Positions 20,389-32,739 are shown, counted from the stretch's first letter. The stretch is DNA of 64,000 nucleotides from Anadara kagoshimensis (GCA_021292105.1 CM037869.1:44910990-44974989), one strand, 5' to 3'. Program-made: numbers and translations. The notes: generated from the letters alone by a model not told the origin.

Positions 20389-21783
20389 CGGAAGCGTATT
20401 AGGGCCACATTTTTAATTTACTTTTTTTATTTTTCACACTTTAATCTGTAAATTTTACACTTTATTCTGTAAAATTACACTTTATTCTGTAAAATTTACA
20501 CTTTAATCTGTAAATTTTACACTTTAATCTGTAAAATTTACACTTTAATCTGTAAATTTTACACTTTAATCTGTAAAATTTACACTTTAATCTGTAAATT
20601 TTACACTTTATTTTGACATCTTGTAGAAAGAAGCATGGATTCATTCCTAAGGAGAAGAGTCGTTCACGAAGACACCTTAAGAGTTCTCAACCTTTATATA
20701 ATGACCAAATATGGGACCTTAGAAATAAAGTTAAACCTGTATATGAGGACCATTGAACCTACAAAATATAGTAAAACCTTTATATAAAGACCAACTATGG
20801 GACCTTAGAAATAAAGTTAAACCTGTATATGAGGACCATTGAACCTACAAAATATAGTAAAACCTTTATATAAAGACCAACTATGGGACCTTAGAAATAA
20901 AGTTAAACCTGTATATAAGGACCATTGAACCTACAAAATATAGTAAAACCTTTATATAAAGACCAACTATGGGACCTTAGAAATAAGTTAAACCTGTATA
21001 TGAGGACCATGTATTTCTTCCAAACATTTTATTATTTCACTATATCTAAGTCCCCGTTTGAAATACTCCCCGATTAAATACTCCCGATCCATGACCTAAT
21101 AATGGAATCTAAACTAAAAAATCGCCGGGATTTTTTCAGATTAAAGTGTAAATTTTACAGATTAAAGTGTAAATTTTACAGATTAAAGTGTAAATTTTAC
21201 ACATTAAAATGTAAATTTTACAGATTAAAGTGTAAATTTTACACATTAAAGTGTAAATTTTACAGAATAAAGTGTAAATTTTACACATTAAAGTGTAAAA
21301 TTTACAGATTAAAGTGTAAATTTTACAGAATAAAGTGTAAATTTTACAGATTAAAGTGTAAAATTACAGATTAAAGTGTAAAATTTACAGATTAAAGTGT
21401 AAATTTTACAGATTAAAGTGTAAATTTTACACATTAAAGTGTAAAATTTACAGATTAAAGTGTAAATTTTACAGATTAAAGTGTAAATTTTACACATTAA
21501 AGTGTAAAATTTACAGATTAAAGTGTAAATTTTACAGAATAAAGTGTAAATTTTACAGATTAAAGTGTAAATTTTACAGATTAAAGTGTAAATTTTACAC
21601 ATTAAAGTGTAAAATTTACAGATTAAAGTGTAAATTTTACAGAATAAAGTTTAAATTTTACAGATTAAAGTGTAAAATTTACAGATTAAAGTGTAAAATT
21701 TACAGATTAAAGTGTAAATTTTACAGATTAAAGTGTAAAAAATAAAAAAAGTAAATTAAAAATGTGGCCCTAATACGCTTCCG
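20389..21783. mobile_element. TA-flanked TIR element built of inverted 21-bp arrays
   Basis: Left end CGGAAGCGTATTAGGGCCAC and right end gtggccctaatacgcttccg are exact inverted repeats, flanked by TA (20387-20388, 21784-21785). The inversion continues inward through an AT-rich block into tandem arrays of opposite orientation: about 8 units of 21 bp at 20437-20615 (ACACTTTAATCTGTAAATTTT) and about 29 units at 21134-21740 (the reverse complement). The middle (20680-21012) is a third array of about 109-bp units ('tatgggaccttagaaataaa', 'ttaaacctgtatatgaggac'). A transcript would fold into a long hairpin. Confidence 0.85.
20680..21012. repeat. 109-bp tandem repeat, about 3 units
   Basis: Units share 'accaactatgggaccttaga', 'aataaagttaaacctgtata' and 'gaacctacaaaatatagtaa'. 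They are nearly identical to each other, so the duplication is recent. The 'cctttatataaagacca' words resemble the MITE-2 interior (30071). Confidence 0.85.
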
Positions 21784-22204
21784 TACATAGTTGTAAGATT
21801 TATGTAATATATCAAATTAATAATCAAAGTACATTTATGTTATAAAAAGATAAATTATAATATAACCAGCAAACCTTACTTCTATGCTTAAATATGAAAT
21901 AAGGGTAGGGAAGGGTTTTTTTACATTAAATTACCTTCACAATTTGTTATATTCCTGCAAGATTTATGTATTAATATCAACATGATCATCAAAGTAAACA
22001 TTTTATGTTATAAGAAGATAAATAATATTTTCAGCAAACCTTTCATCTATGCTTAAATATTAAATAAGGGTAGGGGAGGTTTTTTACATTAAATTGTTAC
22101 ATTCTTGCAACCAGCTCTCATGACACGGCTAAGAACAATGGTGTTTTATACCCGCACGGACTTTCACACCGTGTATTAAAATTAACCAATCATATGATAC
22201 GCAT
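21784..22204. repeat. Direct duplication, about 90 bp
   Basis: About 21836-21925 and 22011-22095 share 'agcaaacctt', 'tctatgcttaaatat' and 'aaataagggtaggg' in order. No gene seen in the rest. Confidence 0.55.
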
Positions 22205-22545
22205 TTTAAAGGTACTTAAAAACCGGAATCATTCCGAATTACATTTAAGTTCGAATGAATCAAAACTTAACGTAAAGAAATTTATCCAGAACTGTCTCCT
22301 TAGAGCCAAAATACTTCCGTCCCCAACATTTAAAGTTTTCCTACGACCTTGAACTTTCCAATATGACCTTGGTTCAAGGGTATGACACACCTTTGGACCA
22401 TGAAGATTATTCATGTAAAGTTTACTCCAAAGCGTTTATGAGAAATGGCCCTGACACGATTTTACACGGACAGACAGACGGACAGACATAGTGATTCCTA
22501 TATACCCCCATCAAACTAGTTTTCGGGGGTATAAAAACCGTTTGC
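22205..22545. repeat. Dispersed repeat ending in a gggggtataaaaacc motif
   Basis: Carries 'ggttcaagggtatgacacac', 'gacagacggacagacatagt' and 'tatacccccatcaaactagt', ending 'tttcgggggtataaaaacc'. I recall this type of 'gacagacggacaga ... gggggtataa' repeat as common in bivalve genomes. The minus-strand 61-codon frame here is part of the repeat. Confidence 0.6.
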
Positions 22546-22574
22546 CTCACTCACCGGGTTGAAAGTCAAAGTGT

Positions 22575-22800
22575 AACTTAATTTGCCAGTTTCAACGTTT
22601 TACTTTGCTTTAGGATCGTGGTTTGAACTATTGATTTGGAACAATGAATGCGATTCATCTCAGTGAGTATAACCAATTGCTTGGAGAAAGAACAGTCACG
22701 ACATATTTTCGAGTCTTGGTCAGACCCCCAGACGGGGTCCAAACCCACGATCTCCAACATTCGCGAGTCCTTCAAAATTTAGATTGGCATGCCAAATATT
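22575..22800. repeat. Repeat fragments, incl. minus-strand SINE-B piece
   Basis: 22579-22640 ('tttgccagtttcaacgtttt', 'actttgctttaggatcgtgg') is the reverse complement of the 48-bp satellite element. About 22675-22775 ('aaagaacagtcacgac', 'gacggggtccaaacccacga') is a SINE-B head and part body on the minus strand. Confidence 0.6.
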
Positions 22801-23049
22801 ATACAAAACAATGTTGGTCAGACGTGACAAAGCAATACATTAAATCTCTTCTGCAACACTTGGCAGACATCCAAATTCCTATCGACATTTATTGTTAGTG
22901 AGCTTCGATAGAACGGATGAGGTCGTTGGGGTCAACGGCCGTAAAATAGGTTTATGAATTCAGATGTTATAAATTCAGACGCATCATGAAAATAACTTCT
23001 GTCGTAAATAATTACACTCTAGGGGATATTCTCAAAAGTTGTGTATCAC

Positions 23050-23264
23050 GAGTACCGACCTGTCCAAAGTTTAACAACAAGACAACAAAATGTGTCGTAG
23101 CACTGGTTTTAAGTGGTCGAAATATGGTAATCTCGAGGCAAAACACCTGCCGAAGGTAGCAGTTGCCCAAAACGTGCTTCGACATAGCTAAAAGGGAACC
23201 AAAATGTGCCCCGATTCGGCGCTAATTTGTTACTCAGTATTAACCTTTCGACAAGTCTGTACTG
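23050..23264. mobile_element. MITE-1 copy, diverged
   Basis: GAGTACCGACCTGTCCAAAG at the left, 'ttaacctttcgacaagtctg' then 'tactg' at the right. Length 215 bp as in the basal copies. Confidence 0.75.
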
Positions 23265-23329
23265 TGCATGATTTTCAATGTGTATTTGAATTTTATCATG
23301 GACAAAATCAGTTATCAAAACACTACCAT

Positions 23330-23890
23330 GAGTGTTAATATGATGGGATAAAAGGGAGATAGTAAAAAAAATGGCAAAAGGGAGATAACTCTTTGTAAGG
23401 GGTAAATGGCTTTATTGAAATTTCCGCGACATTTAGGGACAGTCCAGTTTCACAAGCGTTTCACACACGTAAATAATATCACTTACTGTATGACAAAAGG
23501 AAGTTGATTCAAGATGACTGATAAGTGAAATTGTGACTAAAATGAGGGACAGTCCAGTTTTAAAAGTTGTAGGTAACATTCGTTAGATTGGGTCTACATA
23601 TATGGTCAAAACGACCATATCCTGTCTGCTAATTAAGTACTACATTTTTTATCATTAAATAGGTTTATTTTTATATATATTTACACTTTTGATGTTTGGT
23701 TGTTTTAAAATTTTTCAAAATCTTTTTATGTGCTGATTTTGAATTTCTGTTAAAATAATGTATTCAAAATGGTGTCATGAGCTGATCTTAAAGTCAGCAC
23801 ACAGCTGCACATGACAGGATTGTAACCACAATTGCCCATCATTTTCTGGCTATGCATATAGGCGTGGCGTCATAGATTGACTGCACAAGT
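23330..23890. repeat. Dispersed AT-rich repeat
   Basis: Contains 'ggcaaaagggagataactct' and twice 'gggacagtccagtttcaca'-like strings (23438 and 23545). From 23722 a degenerate 'gtgctgattttgaatttctg' palindrome resembles the foldback at 26844. No gene. Confidence 0.5.
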
Positions 23891-24423
23891 CATTGAAATT
23901 GCATGTAGTTAGTTCAGTGCTTTCAACTTATTTCAGGATAAAAAACTTTTTTTCAAAAATGCAAAATGTAAATAGAACCATTGAACTATCCAGAAATGGC
24001 GTTTATAGTGCAAATAACGCCCACTGCCGTGCAAAGCAAACTAAGCAAGGGCGCGCTATTCGGTGTTTAATTTGTTTTTTTTTTTTATTATTCCATGTTG
24101 TATTGGTAAATTCAAGTACAAGTTTATGTATTCAGTTTCAGTTCAATGACAATGTTTTTCTACTAAGTATTAAAACCACCGTCAGCGAAGTTTAATGTAT
24201 AGATCTAGGAATTATCCTGTCCAGTTTTATTTGTGCCCTCTCCTTTACCTCTACTGCATTTAATGAAGAATTTTGACTTGGAATAATTATACTGCAACAG
24301 ACAAAATGACACATGCCAAAATTAAGTATCAAGTATTAAGTCAAAAATAAATGTTACGAAATCTTAGATTTGCCGCTCCAAAGAATGCTATAGTTTTATT
24401 GGTGTGTTACAAGGTTCCATATA

Positions 24424-24607
24424 CAGTACAGATTGACAAAAATTTATTACTGAGCTAAAGAAAGAAGTCGACGCTCGGATACCGAGTGGCTGAGATATGT
24501 ATACCTAGTGTACAAACAAGATATTGCCAACTAGGGGCGATGAGGAGCCATCCGTAATCGGCATTATAACGCCAGCTTAGTGTTAAACTTTCAACAGGTC
24601 TGTACTG
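24424..24607. mobile_element. MITE-1 copy, diverged
   Basis: Starts cagtacagattgacaaaaat, ends aactttcaacaggtctgtac / tg, TA on both sides. Subterminal 'gctcggataccgagtggctg' keeps the hairpin motif seen in the satellite monomers, again as a matching stem (CTCGG / CCGAG). Confidence 0.75.
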
Positions 24608-25013
24608 TACCTGTAATTCGGGTTAGTTATATATTGCACGTGTTCCATCTTCCTGAACCAACACGCGAGAAAAAACATCACGTAACACGCCTACTTAATA
24701 TTAACACAGGACATGAATAAAATGCCTATGCAATTGTGTATCACGGTTCTCAGCCTACGCCAACACGCGCACTGTTTATTGCTTTCATAATTATATGGGT
24801 CTCTTAAATAACATCTTTTTTAGAATTGCTGGGGAACACATCAGTATTGCATAAATCAAATAAAACATCCATTTAACATTTTACATGATCCTTTCGGGGG
24901 TCAGAGAGAGTGAGTAGATCCTTTCAGAAGTCAGAGAGAGAGAGAAATCGGAGAAGCCAAGAACACCATCCACCTCGGCAAGCGAAATACGAAATTTTAC
25001 GAAATTGGCTGAT

Positions 25014-25265
25014 CAGTGGCGGATTTAAGGGGTGGACCCCCCCCCCCCTTTGAAAAATTTAAAAGAGAGAGAGAGAGCTATTGACTGATGTGCCCCCATA
25101 TGTTAATGTAACAACCCATTTCTGTATACGTGTTGTTCCGGATCGCGTTTACTAGACCCCACATCTCTGGAAGCTCGTACCTAGCATTGATATACTAGTA
25201 ATTTTCAACCGCCACCCCCCCCCCCCCCCCCCCGCATCTTTCAAAAAATCCTGGATCCGCCCCTG
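25014..25265. mobile_element. Foldback MITE with C-runs
   Basis: Left CAGTGGCGGATTTAAGGGG, right cctggatccgcccctg: imperfect inverted ends of a type I know from many animal hAT-like MITEs (CAGGGGCGGATCCAGG). Inside are C-runs at about 25038-25048 and 25214-25233, which are unstable and may be misassembled. Confidence 0.65.
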
Positions 25266-26231
25266 CTTATATCTACTGATTTTCACTTTTAAAATGATTT
25301 AACCATGAGTGATACTTCAGATACAAAGATCTTTTGACATGGATTGATATGTTTGTTTTTGGTTGTAACTGGAGTATTGCTATATATACAGATAAAAATA
25401 AACTTTTTTTAAAATAAGTTTATCATAAACTTTGTTTTTACGACGTGTTTGTGGAGACATTTGGCGATATCGTCTTCGCGCGTCAGTCTTTGGCCTCGGG
25501 GTTGGAATTTCGTCATGGAGTGGAACACCTGTTGTGCCCATGGGTAAATAAATTCAAAATCAGACCCGTCAATAACAGTTTGATAAATATATTGCTTCCT
25601 CGCCAATTCCAAGTCTTATACGATAAGCACATGTTGGTTCTTTATCAACCGCCAATTTAGTCCGATAAAATCCTTGATTATTTGTCATTCCTAAGCATAA
25701 GTCTTGTCCGATAAACACATCTTGTTATTTCTTCACCAATCCTAAATTCCGTTTTTTAATATATTTTGTTTGGTTCCTCGCCAATCCTAAGTTTTGTCCG
25801 TTAAGCACATTTAAGTTCACCGCATATCACAACTTTCATCATATAGCTCCCTAATACTTAGTTGTATCTACGTCCAGAATTTCGTATTTATCCCTACAGC
25901 GGCTCGTAGTGTTATCGCCATGGGAACACCACTCGCTCCGATACAAATCCCGTGTATAAATAAGACATTTATATATGAGGAAGTTTGTCAATTTGGTTGC
26001 CGAAGTTCGGTGGTTTTCTTCGAGAACTCCTTTTTCTGACACCATCCCTGAACTGATCGCATCGATATAAGTGAAAGAATGCGGCGTAAAACACTATTTT
26101 TCAAAACAATTCCGCTTGCGACTTGCTGGTAACGTTTCGATATAGGTGAAATAATGTTTGACTTGCGATGTAAAACCCCATTCAATCGATGTATGTTTGA
26201 AGTAACTTCACACAAATCAGATGAAAGACAC
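25266..26231. other. Intergenic, weak degenerate repeat
   Basis: About 25610-25810 contains three loosely repeated blocks with 'tccgataaacacatcttgtt' / 'gataagcacatgttggttct' and 'ctcgccaat'. No gene. SINE-B tail fragments ('gatataagtgaa', 'gatataggtgaaataatg') at 26063-26180. Confidence 0.4.
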
Positions 26232-26568
26232 TGCAGTAAGTACTCGCTCCTTAAGTGGGAGGTCGTGGATTCGAACTCCATTGGGTCTGACCAAAGACTT
26301 AAAAGTCGGTAATGACTGTTTTTACCCAAGCATTCGGCATGACGAAATTAAAGTCACAGTTCTTTCGGATGGGAACTTAAAATGAAAGAGGTCTTGTGTC
26401 ACGGTAGGCGTGGCACGATAAAGAACCCTGGCCTGCTGTATAATGCCATCAGCGCAATGCATAGGCAAAATTTCTGCACCTTTGCCTATAGCTGGCGACG
26501 TCTCGATATACATATGTAATCGAAATATTCTTGACTGGGACGTTAAATACCATTACACAACTCAACTG
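26232..26568 (+). mobile_element. SINE-B copy
   Basis: Head with 'actcgctccttaagtgggag' and B-box 'gattcgaactccattggg'; body 'gcattcggcatgacgaaatt' and 'ggtaggcgtggcacgataaa'; tail 'gtctcgatatacatatgtaa' then 'cttgactgggacgttaaata'. Confidence 0.8.
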
Positions 26569-26843
26569 AAACTGAGTCGATAAACACATGTTATTTTGTA
26601 TTTTATTGATACACAGACTTTGACAGCGTCTAGACGTCATATTATACCATTTACATTTGTGATCGGTTTACCGTGTAATGAAATCAATTTTTCAGTCTGC
26701 CAAATTACTTGATCAAATCACAATATTACATTTGTAATTATACAATTTTGGATAAGAATTGTGTTTATCGTCTGATTGCATTAAAAACATTTGGAACATG
26801 GGTCTTATCGCTCACCTGAAAAAAACCTCGGTTTGTAGTACCG

Positions 26844-26948
26844 TCATGTGCTGATTTTGAATTTTATTAAAATAATTCATTCAAAATTAGCACATGACAA
26901 CTGATTTTGAATGCATCATTTTAATAAAAATTCAAAACCAGCACATGA
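26844..26948. repeat. 105-bp foldback
   Basis: Left arm TCATGTGCTGATTTTGAATT (26844 on) and right arm aattcaaaaccagcacatga (ends 26948) are inverted, with inner arms of 'tattaaaat' and 'attttaata'. A related degenerate structure lies at 23722-23810. Confidence 0.75.
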
Positions 26949-27397
26949 AAGTTCTGTAAACGTATTTAATTTCGCGTGTATTTATTTTCGAAGTATTAAA
27001 ATTTAGACATATCCGCGTAGTTTTATTTTTTTTAATTTATTTATTTATTTATTTAATTTTTTTTCGTTTTTGTTTTTTAAATATGCACTATAACATAATA
27101 AGAATACCATAAGTTTCGCTCGGTGTTAAATTTCGAACAAAACAAACGACCATGAAATAAGCGAATATTAGTACAACGCGAAAATTAAAACATTTATATT
27201 TGGTTTTCGTACTCTGAAGTCATTTATTTTCGTGAAGTCCAATGTTCGAGGTTCTAAGACAAAATACCATTTTAGGTTGGTTTATAAAGAGGTATGGCGG
27301 GTTTGATAGGCGCTTTTTACATTGCCTCCTGCTTGAACAGATGAATGACGTAACGATGTATTTTTAAACACCTGAGAATTTTGCGTTCAATAATTAG
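26949..27397. other. Intergenic, AT-rich
   Basis: Contains (TTTA)n-like and T-rich stretches at 27030-27070. No gene. Confidence 0.4.
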
Positions 27398-28111
27398 CAG
27401 GCCCGTAGTATCCGGGGGGGCCAGGGGGGGCCGGGCCCCCCCCCACTTTTTTGTGGACTTTAAAAATATTTTAGAAAAAATGTATGAAAACCTGTTAAAA
27501 ATAAACTTGTATAACTTCATGAACGCGTAAGCTATATAATTTTAATCTTTGTGATAGTTTTTACTGAAGCTAGCATGTGATTGTCGTTTAAATAGTGTGC
27601 AAACAAAGGTCAAATCCGGACTGGAGAACATACGGTACCGTTTCCTATTCCGCGTGTTATCATTCTAGAGTGACTTCCGAAATCGTATTGGAGACTTTTA
27701 ATTTTATGTTATATAATCACCATGTATCAGAGTATATTGTCCAGAAATATTGCGGAAATCAAAAAAATCAAGTTGAAACAAGAAACAATATTGGAAGACA
27801 GAATCAAATTTGACTCAATTGGAAATTACGTGATAGATGAGTTGGGGACATCACTTGTTCCCGACGACATAGAACATTTATCTACAAGTTAAATTAAAAT
27901 TAGAAATTGTATGTAAAATGTGCCGATTAAACCACCTGCTGATTGATATATGAGAATGCAGGAAATGACGTCTCAGACCTTCTGATTTTTAAAATGTTTA
28001 TGGGGGGGCATGCCCCCAGACCCCCCTAGTAGGCTCGGGCACTTCGTGCCCTCGAGGTCGAATTACACAAAATGTGGCCCCCCCACTTTCAAAAACGTTG
28101 CTACGGGCCTG
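27398..28111. mobile_element. hAT-like TIR element, 714 bp
   Basis: Termini CAGGCCCGTAG and ctacgggcctg (11-bp inverted ends) followed inward by G-rich and C-rich stretches. Flanked by ATTAG on both sides (27393-27397, 28112-28116), which may be a 5-bp duplication or the rest of a decayed 8-bp one. An internal open stretch (27595-27813) has no recognisable transposase motif. Includes a local palindrome 'gggcacttcgtgccc' at 28038. Confidence 0.7.
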
Positions 28112-28116
28112 ATTAG

Positions 28117-28468
28117 ACCAGGTCTATGAACAACAAGCGCTTCGATTTTGTAAACTTGCTTTTCCTTGAAGAGTAAAGATATTTAATCTTAATTTTCATT
28201 TTTATGTCATAAACAGAAAAACTAGAACAATAAAGTATTAACTTATATCACGCTTCACTAAGAATCCACGGATGATATGTGTAAATGTATTGTATAAAAT
28301 ATAACCTGGCTTGATCATGATCTGCTCGTTAATAGTGTTTTGAAAGAAGAAAATGATCTTTTTTTAAACGTATATAGAGGTGACCTTTCAGACAGGTTGG
28401 ACTGTACATGTAAATTATTTGTTTATATTGTTACCATTGTAGAATGGTGGTCAATATTTAAAAAAAGA
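28117..28468. other. Intergenic, no gene seen
   Basis: AT-rich, no recognisable content. Confidence 0.4.
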
Positions 28469-28829
28469 GACCGCGGTGGCCTAATGGATAAGACGTCAGT
28501 CTTCATATTCAGGGTCTCTTACCGCTATGAGTTCGAGTCCCGCTCGGACCACATGTGGGAAAGTGAATTTCCCTTGCCGTTGGTCTTTACTGATTCACCT
28601 GGTATCAGTATAATGGACTGGGAGTGGTATGCTTGTCTGCGGTGTACTGACTCTTTGAGCTAGCACGTTAAAGTCGCCCTGAGTGTGCGCTAGTACAAGA
28701 CAGACCATACAACACACTCACACTTCACATGCATATTAATCCATACAGATTAATAAAATAGTTCTCGTCGCGAGTAGCTGAAAAATTGCTGATGCGACGT
28801 TGAGCAACATTCCACGAACCAACCAATAG
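28469..28829 (+). mobile_element. SINE-A copy, full length
   Basis: Best plus-strand reference for SINE-A. tRNA-like head 28470-28545 (gcggtggcctaatggataag, B-box gagttcgagtcccgctcgg); body 'catgtgggaaagtgaatttc', 'gtatcagtataatggactgg', 'gctagcacgttaaagtcgcc'; tail 'aaattgctgatgcgacgttg / agcaacattccacg'. About 360 bp. It is in the reverse orientation at 10382 and 12144. Confidence 0.85.
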
Positions 28830-29065
28830 TTTTAAAAAAACAATACCATCGTCAATGGAGATACACCGTACTTCGGCCTATATACGAGAATGACCTTCAT
28901 CTTAAGATAAATATAGTAAAATGGATATGTCTATAAGCCTGCAAGATATTTTCAATAACAAAGTCGTCTTATTACATTGTCTAGAAATAAATACAAACAC
29001 AAGGTCATTGTGGTCTAGCTTACAGCAGTCAAATTGAAAAACAAATAACAATATTTCCAATAAAC

Positions 29066-29490
29066 GACCCTGTTTGTGACGGTGGAATATTCTTTACTTC
29101 CATCATGTCCATAGAAAATCTAATTAACTTGAATAAAGATTGACATTTTCACGTACTTGTATCTAGTCGTAACAGGAAATCTGTATGCGCATTCGCTATT
29201 CTGCTCAGCATAAAACGTTGGCGCTACGGGGGATTTTACATGTTGAAAAACCAGACAAATGGCGGATTATGTTGCACATATGACGTAAAACGTCACCAAA
29301 GGACATCACTTCTGGTGTAAACATCGCCATTTTCGCCATGTAAAGTCTCCATATCTTTAACATTTTTCTTTTTACAAAAATACTTTATAACAAGCGCGAA
29401 CAAGCAGACATATTTCATGTTATGACTAGGAAAATACGGAAATAAAGAGTATTTTACTATCACAAACCGAATCGTTCCGACAGTAAAAAC
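29066..29490. mobile_element. Copy of the TIR element at 63340-63773, inverted
   Basis: Shares with 63340-63773 (read in reverse) the strings 'aacaggaaatctgtatgcgc', 'atggcggatt', 'gttgcacata', 'acatcacttc' and 'ggtgtaaacatcg'. Ends are diverged: 'ctgtttgtgacggtggaata' at the left and 'cacaaaccgaatcgttccga' at the right. Confidence 0.75.
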
Positions 29491-30070
29491 AAATGTTGTT
29501 TAGTACAACAGGACTAGATTGATTTGTTATTTTGTTAATAAAACAAATAAATGTACATGCTTTCATGATAAAGAGAATTTAGTTGAGTAATGATGTTTTA
29601 CACCCTAGTCAATTTTTTCCACTTATATCGAGTCAGTCAATCAAAATGTGTATGTCTTGCTACATACGAAGCTAAAGGTAGATTGTGATACTGTATCGGA
29701 ACTTGAGCTAGTTCATGGATGTTGGAGGAAACCGGAGTACCATAAAAATACTACTGACCTGCGACAAGCGAACTGACAAAGGTTTCCACATAAGGATCTG
29801 TCAGAGTCATTAATATTGGATCATTAAAATAACTTATCCACAAAACCAAATTCTAAGTACATCACTTGTAAAGATTATACTTATTTAGAAATTGTAAAAT
29901 CTTTTCTTGCCTAGTCGGTTGGAGGCGCTGTGATCCGTAATCGCCAGCTTTTGGCCACCAAGGCTATGCGCGTTTATGGACTACTGCTTTTTTTAAAGTA
30001 AATGGGGTGCTAAGTAGGTGCCTCAAAACGTACATGTATTTTTTCAAAGTCAGGAAATTTATAATAACTA
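29491..30070. other. Intergenic, no gene seen
   Basis: Includes the worn repeat near 29720 also seen at 335. No supported gene. Confidence 0.4.
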
Positions 30071-30249
30071 CAGTCAAACCTGCCTTAAAGGCCACCTCTA
30101 TATAACGGCCACCTGCTTATAAAGGCCAGTAGAATTGTATCCCAATTGTTCTTCATTCATATTATTTGAACCTGTATATAAAGGCCATCAGCCCATAAAG
30201 ACCACTTTTATTGCTTCCCTTGGGTGGCCTTTATAGACAGGTTTGACTG
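30071..30249. mobile_element. MITE-2 copy, complete, TA-flanked
   Basis: CAGTCAAACCTGCCTTAAAG to gacaggtttgactg, flanked by TA. The whole 179 bp is close to palindromic because 'ggccacctctatataacggc' style blocks repeat in both arms. Other copies: 31233, 33745, and fragments at 53707 and 59905. Confidence 0.85.
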
Positions 30250-31232
30250 TAATTACAAACGAAAACCAAAATAATAATAATAAGTGTTGTTTGGTAAAAC
30301 AAGACAATGGTTTTGTTATTTTGAATCTATTTGCGTATTTTTCAGGACTACTGCTAATGACAAGGAAGTGGGATACTTAGTAGGTCCTCCAAAAAGTACC
30401 TATTGTTAATAGGGAAATTTTCGCGTTCAATTATTTTCGTGTAATCTAGGGTTAGGCGGTGATCGTCAGGTACTTTGAGCCCAAAATGCAAGCTTAAGAC
30501 ACTTCGATCACAAATTATCAAATGTTTCCATTACTCTCTTGGTCAAAGGGCAATAACTCGTAAATTCTTATATCATTAAAATAATCAAGATTAGTTTGAA
30601 GACATCAAGATAACCTGCTGCACTGTTGAAGCAAGTTTTCCAGGGTCCGATAAACAATCTATTTATGCTAAGATATCTGGTTTTGTGAGTTACGGGTCCG
30701 AATCTGATCATTTAAGACAGTGGCGAGTGATATTTTGTTACTTCCAAAAAGTTGCTAATTTCAATTCTACCAAAGTTACTTTAAAGTAACAAAAATGGGA
30801 AAAAAACTATCGACACCATGATGAGAAAATCGAAAAAAATCATTCAGTCGTTTTTACTTTATTATAAAAAATCCTCTACAATATCTGGGGTGGTTTTAAA
30901 TTTATTCAATACCACTTTTTAAAGTCCTTCGAACACAGGTGAGGTAGCAAGTGACCGTGGCATATAGATCAGCGAGACCGTGGCGGCTCTTTAGACCACT
31001 CGGTCACCAAAGTCCCTAGAATCTAAGAATCATGATTAGTGATGATGGAGTAAAAGTGTTTTAGGTCACACAGTATTTCACTTTTAATAACAATGACATT
31101 AAATAATCATGTTTCTAGGCGGAAATCATGCAATGACAGAAAGTAAACAAACTGGAAGCACATGGAAGGATCTGTCAAACTGTAGTCTTTTTGCCGACTA
31201 TTCGCCGATTGTTTGGATGAATAAACCTTTTA
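30250..31232. other. Intergenic, no gene seen
   Basis: No supported gene. Contains 'ttttcgcgttcaattatttt' (30419), a fragment of the 'cgcgaaaat' MITE type seen at 36213. Confidence 0.4.
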
Positions 31233-31411
31233 CAGTCAAACCTGTCTATAAAGGCCACCCAAGGGAACCAGTAACAGTGGCCTTAATGGACATGTGGCCT
31301 TTATATACAGGTTCAAATAATGTGAATAAAGAACAATTGGGATACAATTCTACTGGTCTTTATAAGCAGATAACCCTTATATAGAGGTGGCCTTTAAGGC
31401 AGGCTGGACTG
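31233..31411. mobile_element. MITE-2 copy, inverted relative to 30071
   Basis: CAGTCAAACCTGTCTATAAA to ggcaggctggactg, TA at the left. Same length (179 bp) as 30071-30249, which it matches in reverse. Confidence 0.8.
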
Positions 31412-32592
31412 TTACTGATAAAATGAAAAAAAAGAAGAAAGGAAACATCTGAAATCATGTTTATGTTGTGCAACATATTTATTCTTCCAGTTTCTGTAGA
31501 TGATATATGCGAATTATCATAGCCTAGGGTTGTAGGTAGTACAAGAATGGTTTATTATATACCAATGCAGGACTTTGAAGTTCACTTGGTCGGCCAAATT
31601 AACCATATTCATCAATAATTTTAAACTCCATCTTAAATATGCCTTATATATTCAAATAAAAAAACAGATGTCATTAAAATGTTTTTATTTTATTTTATTC
31701 CTTCAATTAGCCTAGATCTTTATGTAATGAAACAAAAGAGTATCCTAGTTACATTATAATAAAATTTACTGCTTTATAAATGAAAGAGTGATGTTTTATG
31801 TTCCAGTTGAACTGAAATGATTGTGGTGTCACATCATACAGTGTGTGCAGCTCGTCTCACACAGAGGCAGGTTTACTGATCACTGCACTAGAGTGAGTAA
31901 TGTTTGACATCCCAGTCAAGAATGTCTCCATATAAGTTAAAAATCTTGGCTGTAACGTGTAACACCATTACTCCACTTCACAAGGAATGCAAGACAAATA
32001 TATTAGATGTAGTAGTGATTCTGTATTCTGCAGTACAGCTATCATGACCACTAAATGGCACTATAAAAACAATTTAAGAATAAACATTGTTTATCTTATT
32101 GATTTCCATAATTTTTGCTAACTATCAACGCTGGCTGGCAAACATGAAGAAAACACTTAAATGTCAAACATTTATTCATAAAATTATAATATTACATCTT
32201 GTACATATTACAGTGAATTTGTTACATTTTAACAAAAAAAAACTGTCTTCTGCATTTTAAATTGGGAAAATTTGAAGTTCTGAAATACAGCAAACTGCAT
32301 AATGACATGCTTGCAATAGCTTAGGACCCTCATTGCAAATACAGTATTTAACATGTTGTAGATAAGGACGACTTGATTTGATTTGATCATTTGTTTTGGA
32401 AATTTTAAGTGTCAACTTGGGAAATTTTGGTCATTTTTCCCCACGGGAAACTACCTTTATTTGGTAGTAATTTTAGGGAAACAAAATCACTGTGTATATA
32501 GCTTCACCAAATATTGTATAGAGTGGAATCTTTGTCTTAATCACTTCTCTTTTCACACTACACAGAACTGTCCGATTTACTATGATACAATC
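31412..32592. other. Downstream flank of cyclin C, no gene seen
   Basis: AT-rich; possible poly-A signals for the minus-strand cyclin C gene (tttatt in plus) at 32169-32174 and elsewhere cannot be ranked by eye. A segment at 32380-32500 ('tttggtagtaattttaggga') resembles 40930-40980. Confidence 0.4.
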
Positions 32593-32739
32593 TGCAGTTA
32601 TAATACCCCTCGATAACGTTTCCACCTATGAGACACTGATTTGAAGTCCCAAAATCCATGTCATCTATCTTTCATTATAAATCTCTCTGAATTTATTTTG
32701 ACTGAAACAAATGGTGGCTATAAAATCAAGGTTTTACTG
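32593..32739. mobile_element. MITE-4 fragment
   Basis: 'taatacccctcgataacgtt' at the left and 'tcaaggttttactg' at the right, TA after. The complete copy is 41177-41362. It lies in the probable 3' UTR region of cyclin C. Confidence 0.6.

Noticed and set aside
20462..21602. Repeated KCKFYRL / CKIYTLI peptides
   Set aside because: Translation of the 21-bp array; equal frames exist on both strands and the region lies inside a TIR element.
27595..27813. 72-codon frame inside the hAT-like element as transposase remnant
   Set aside because: No zinc finger, catalytic or dimerisation motif visible.
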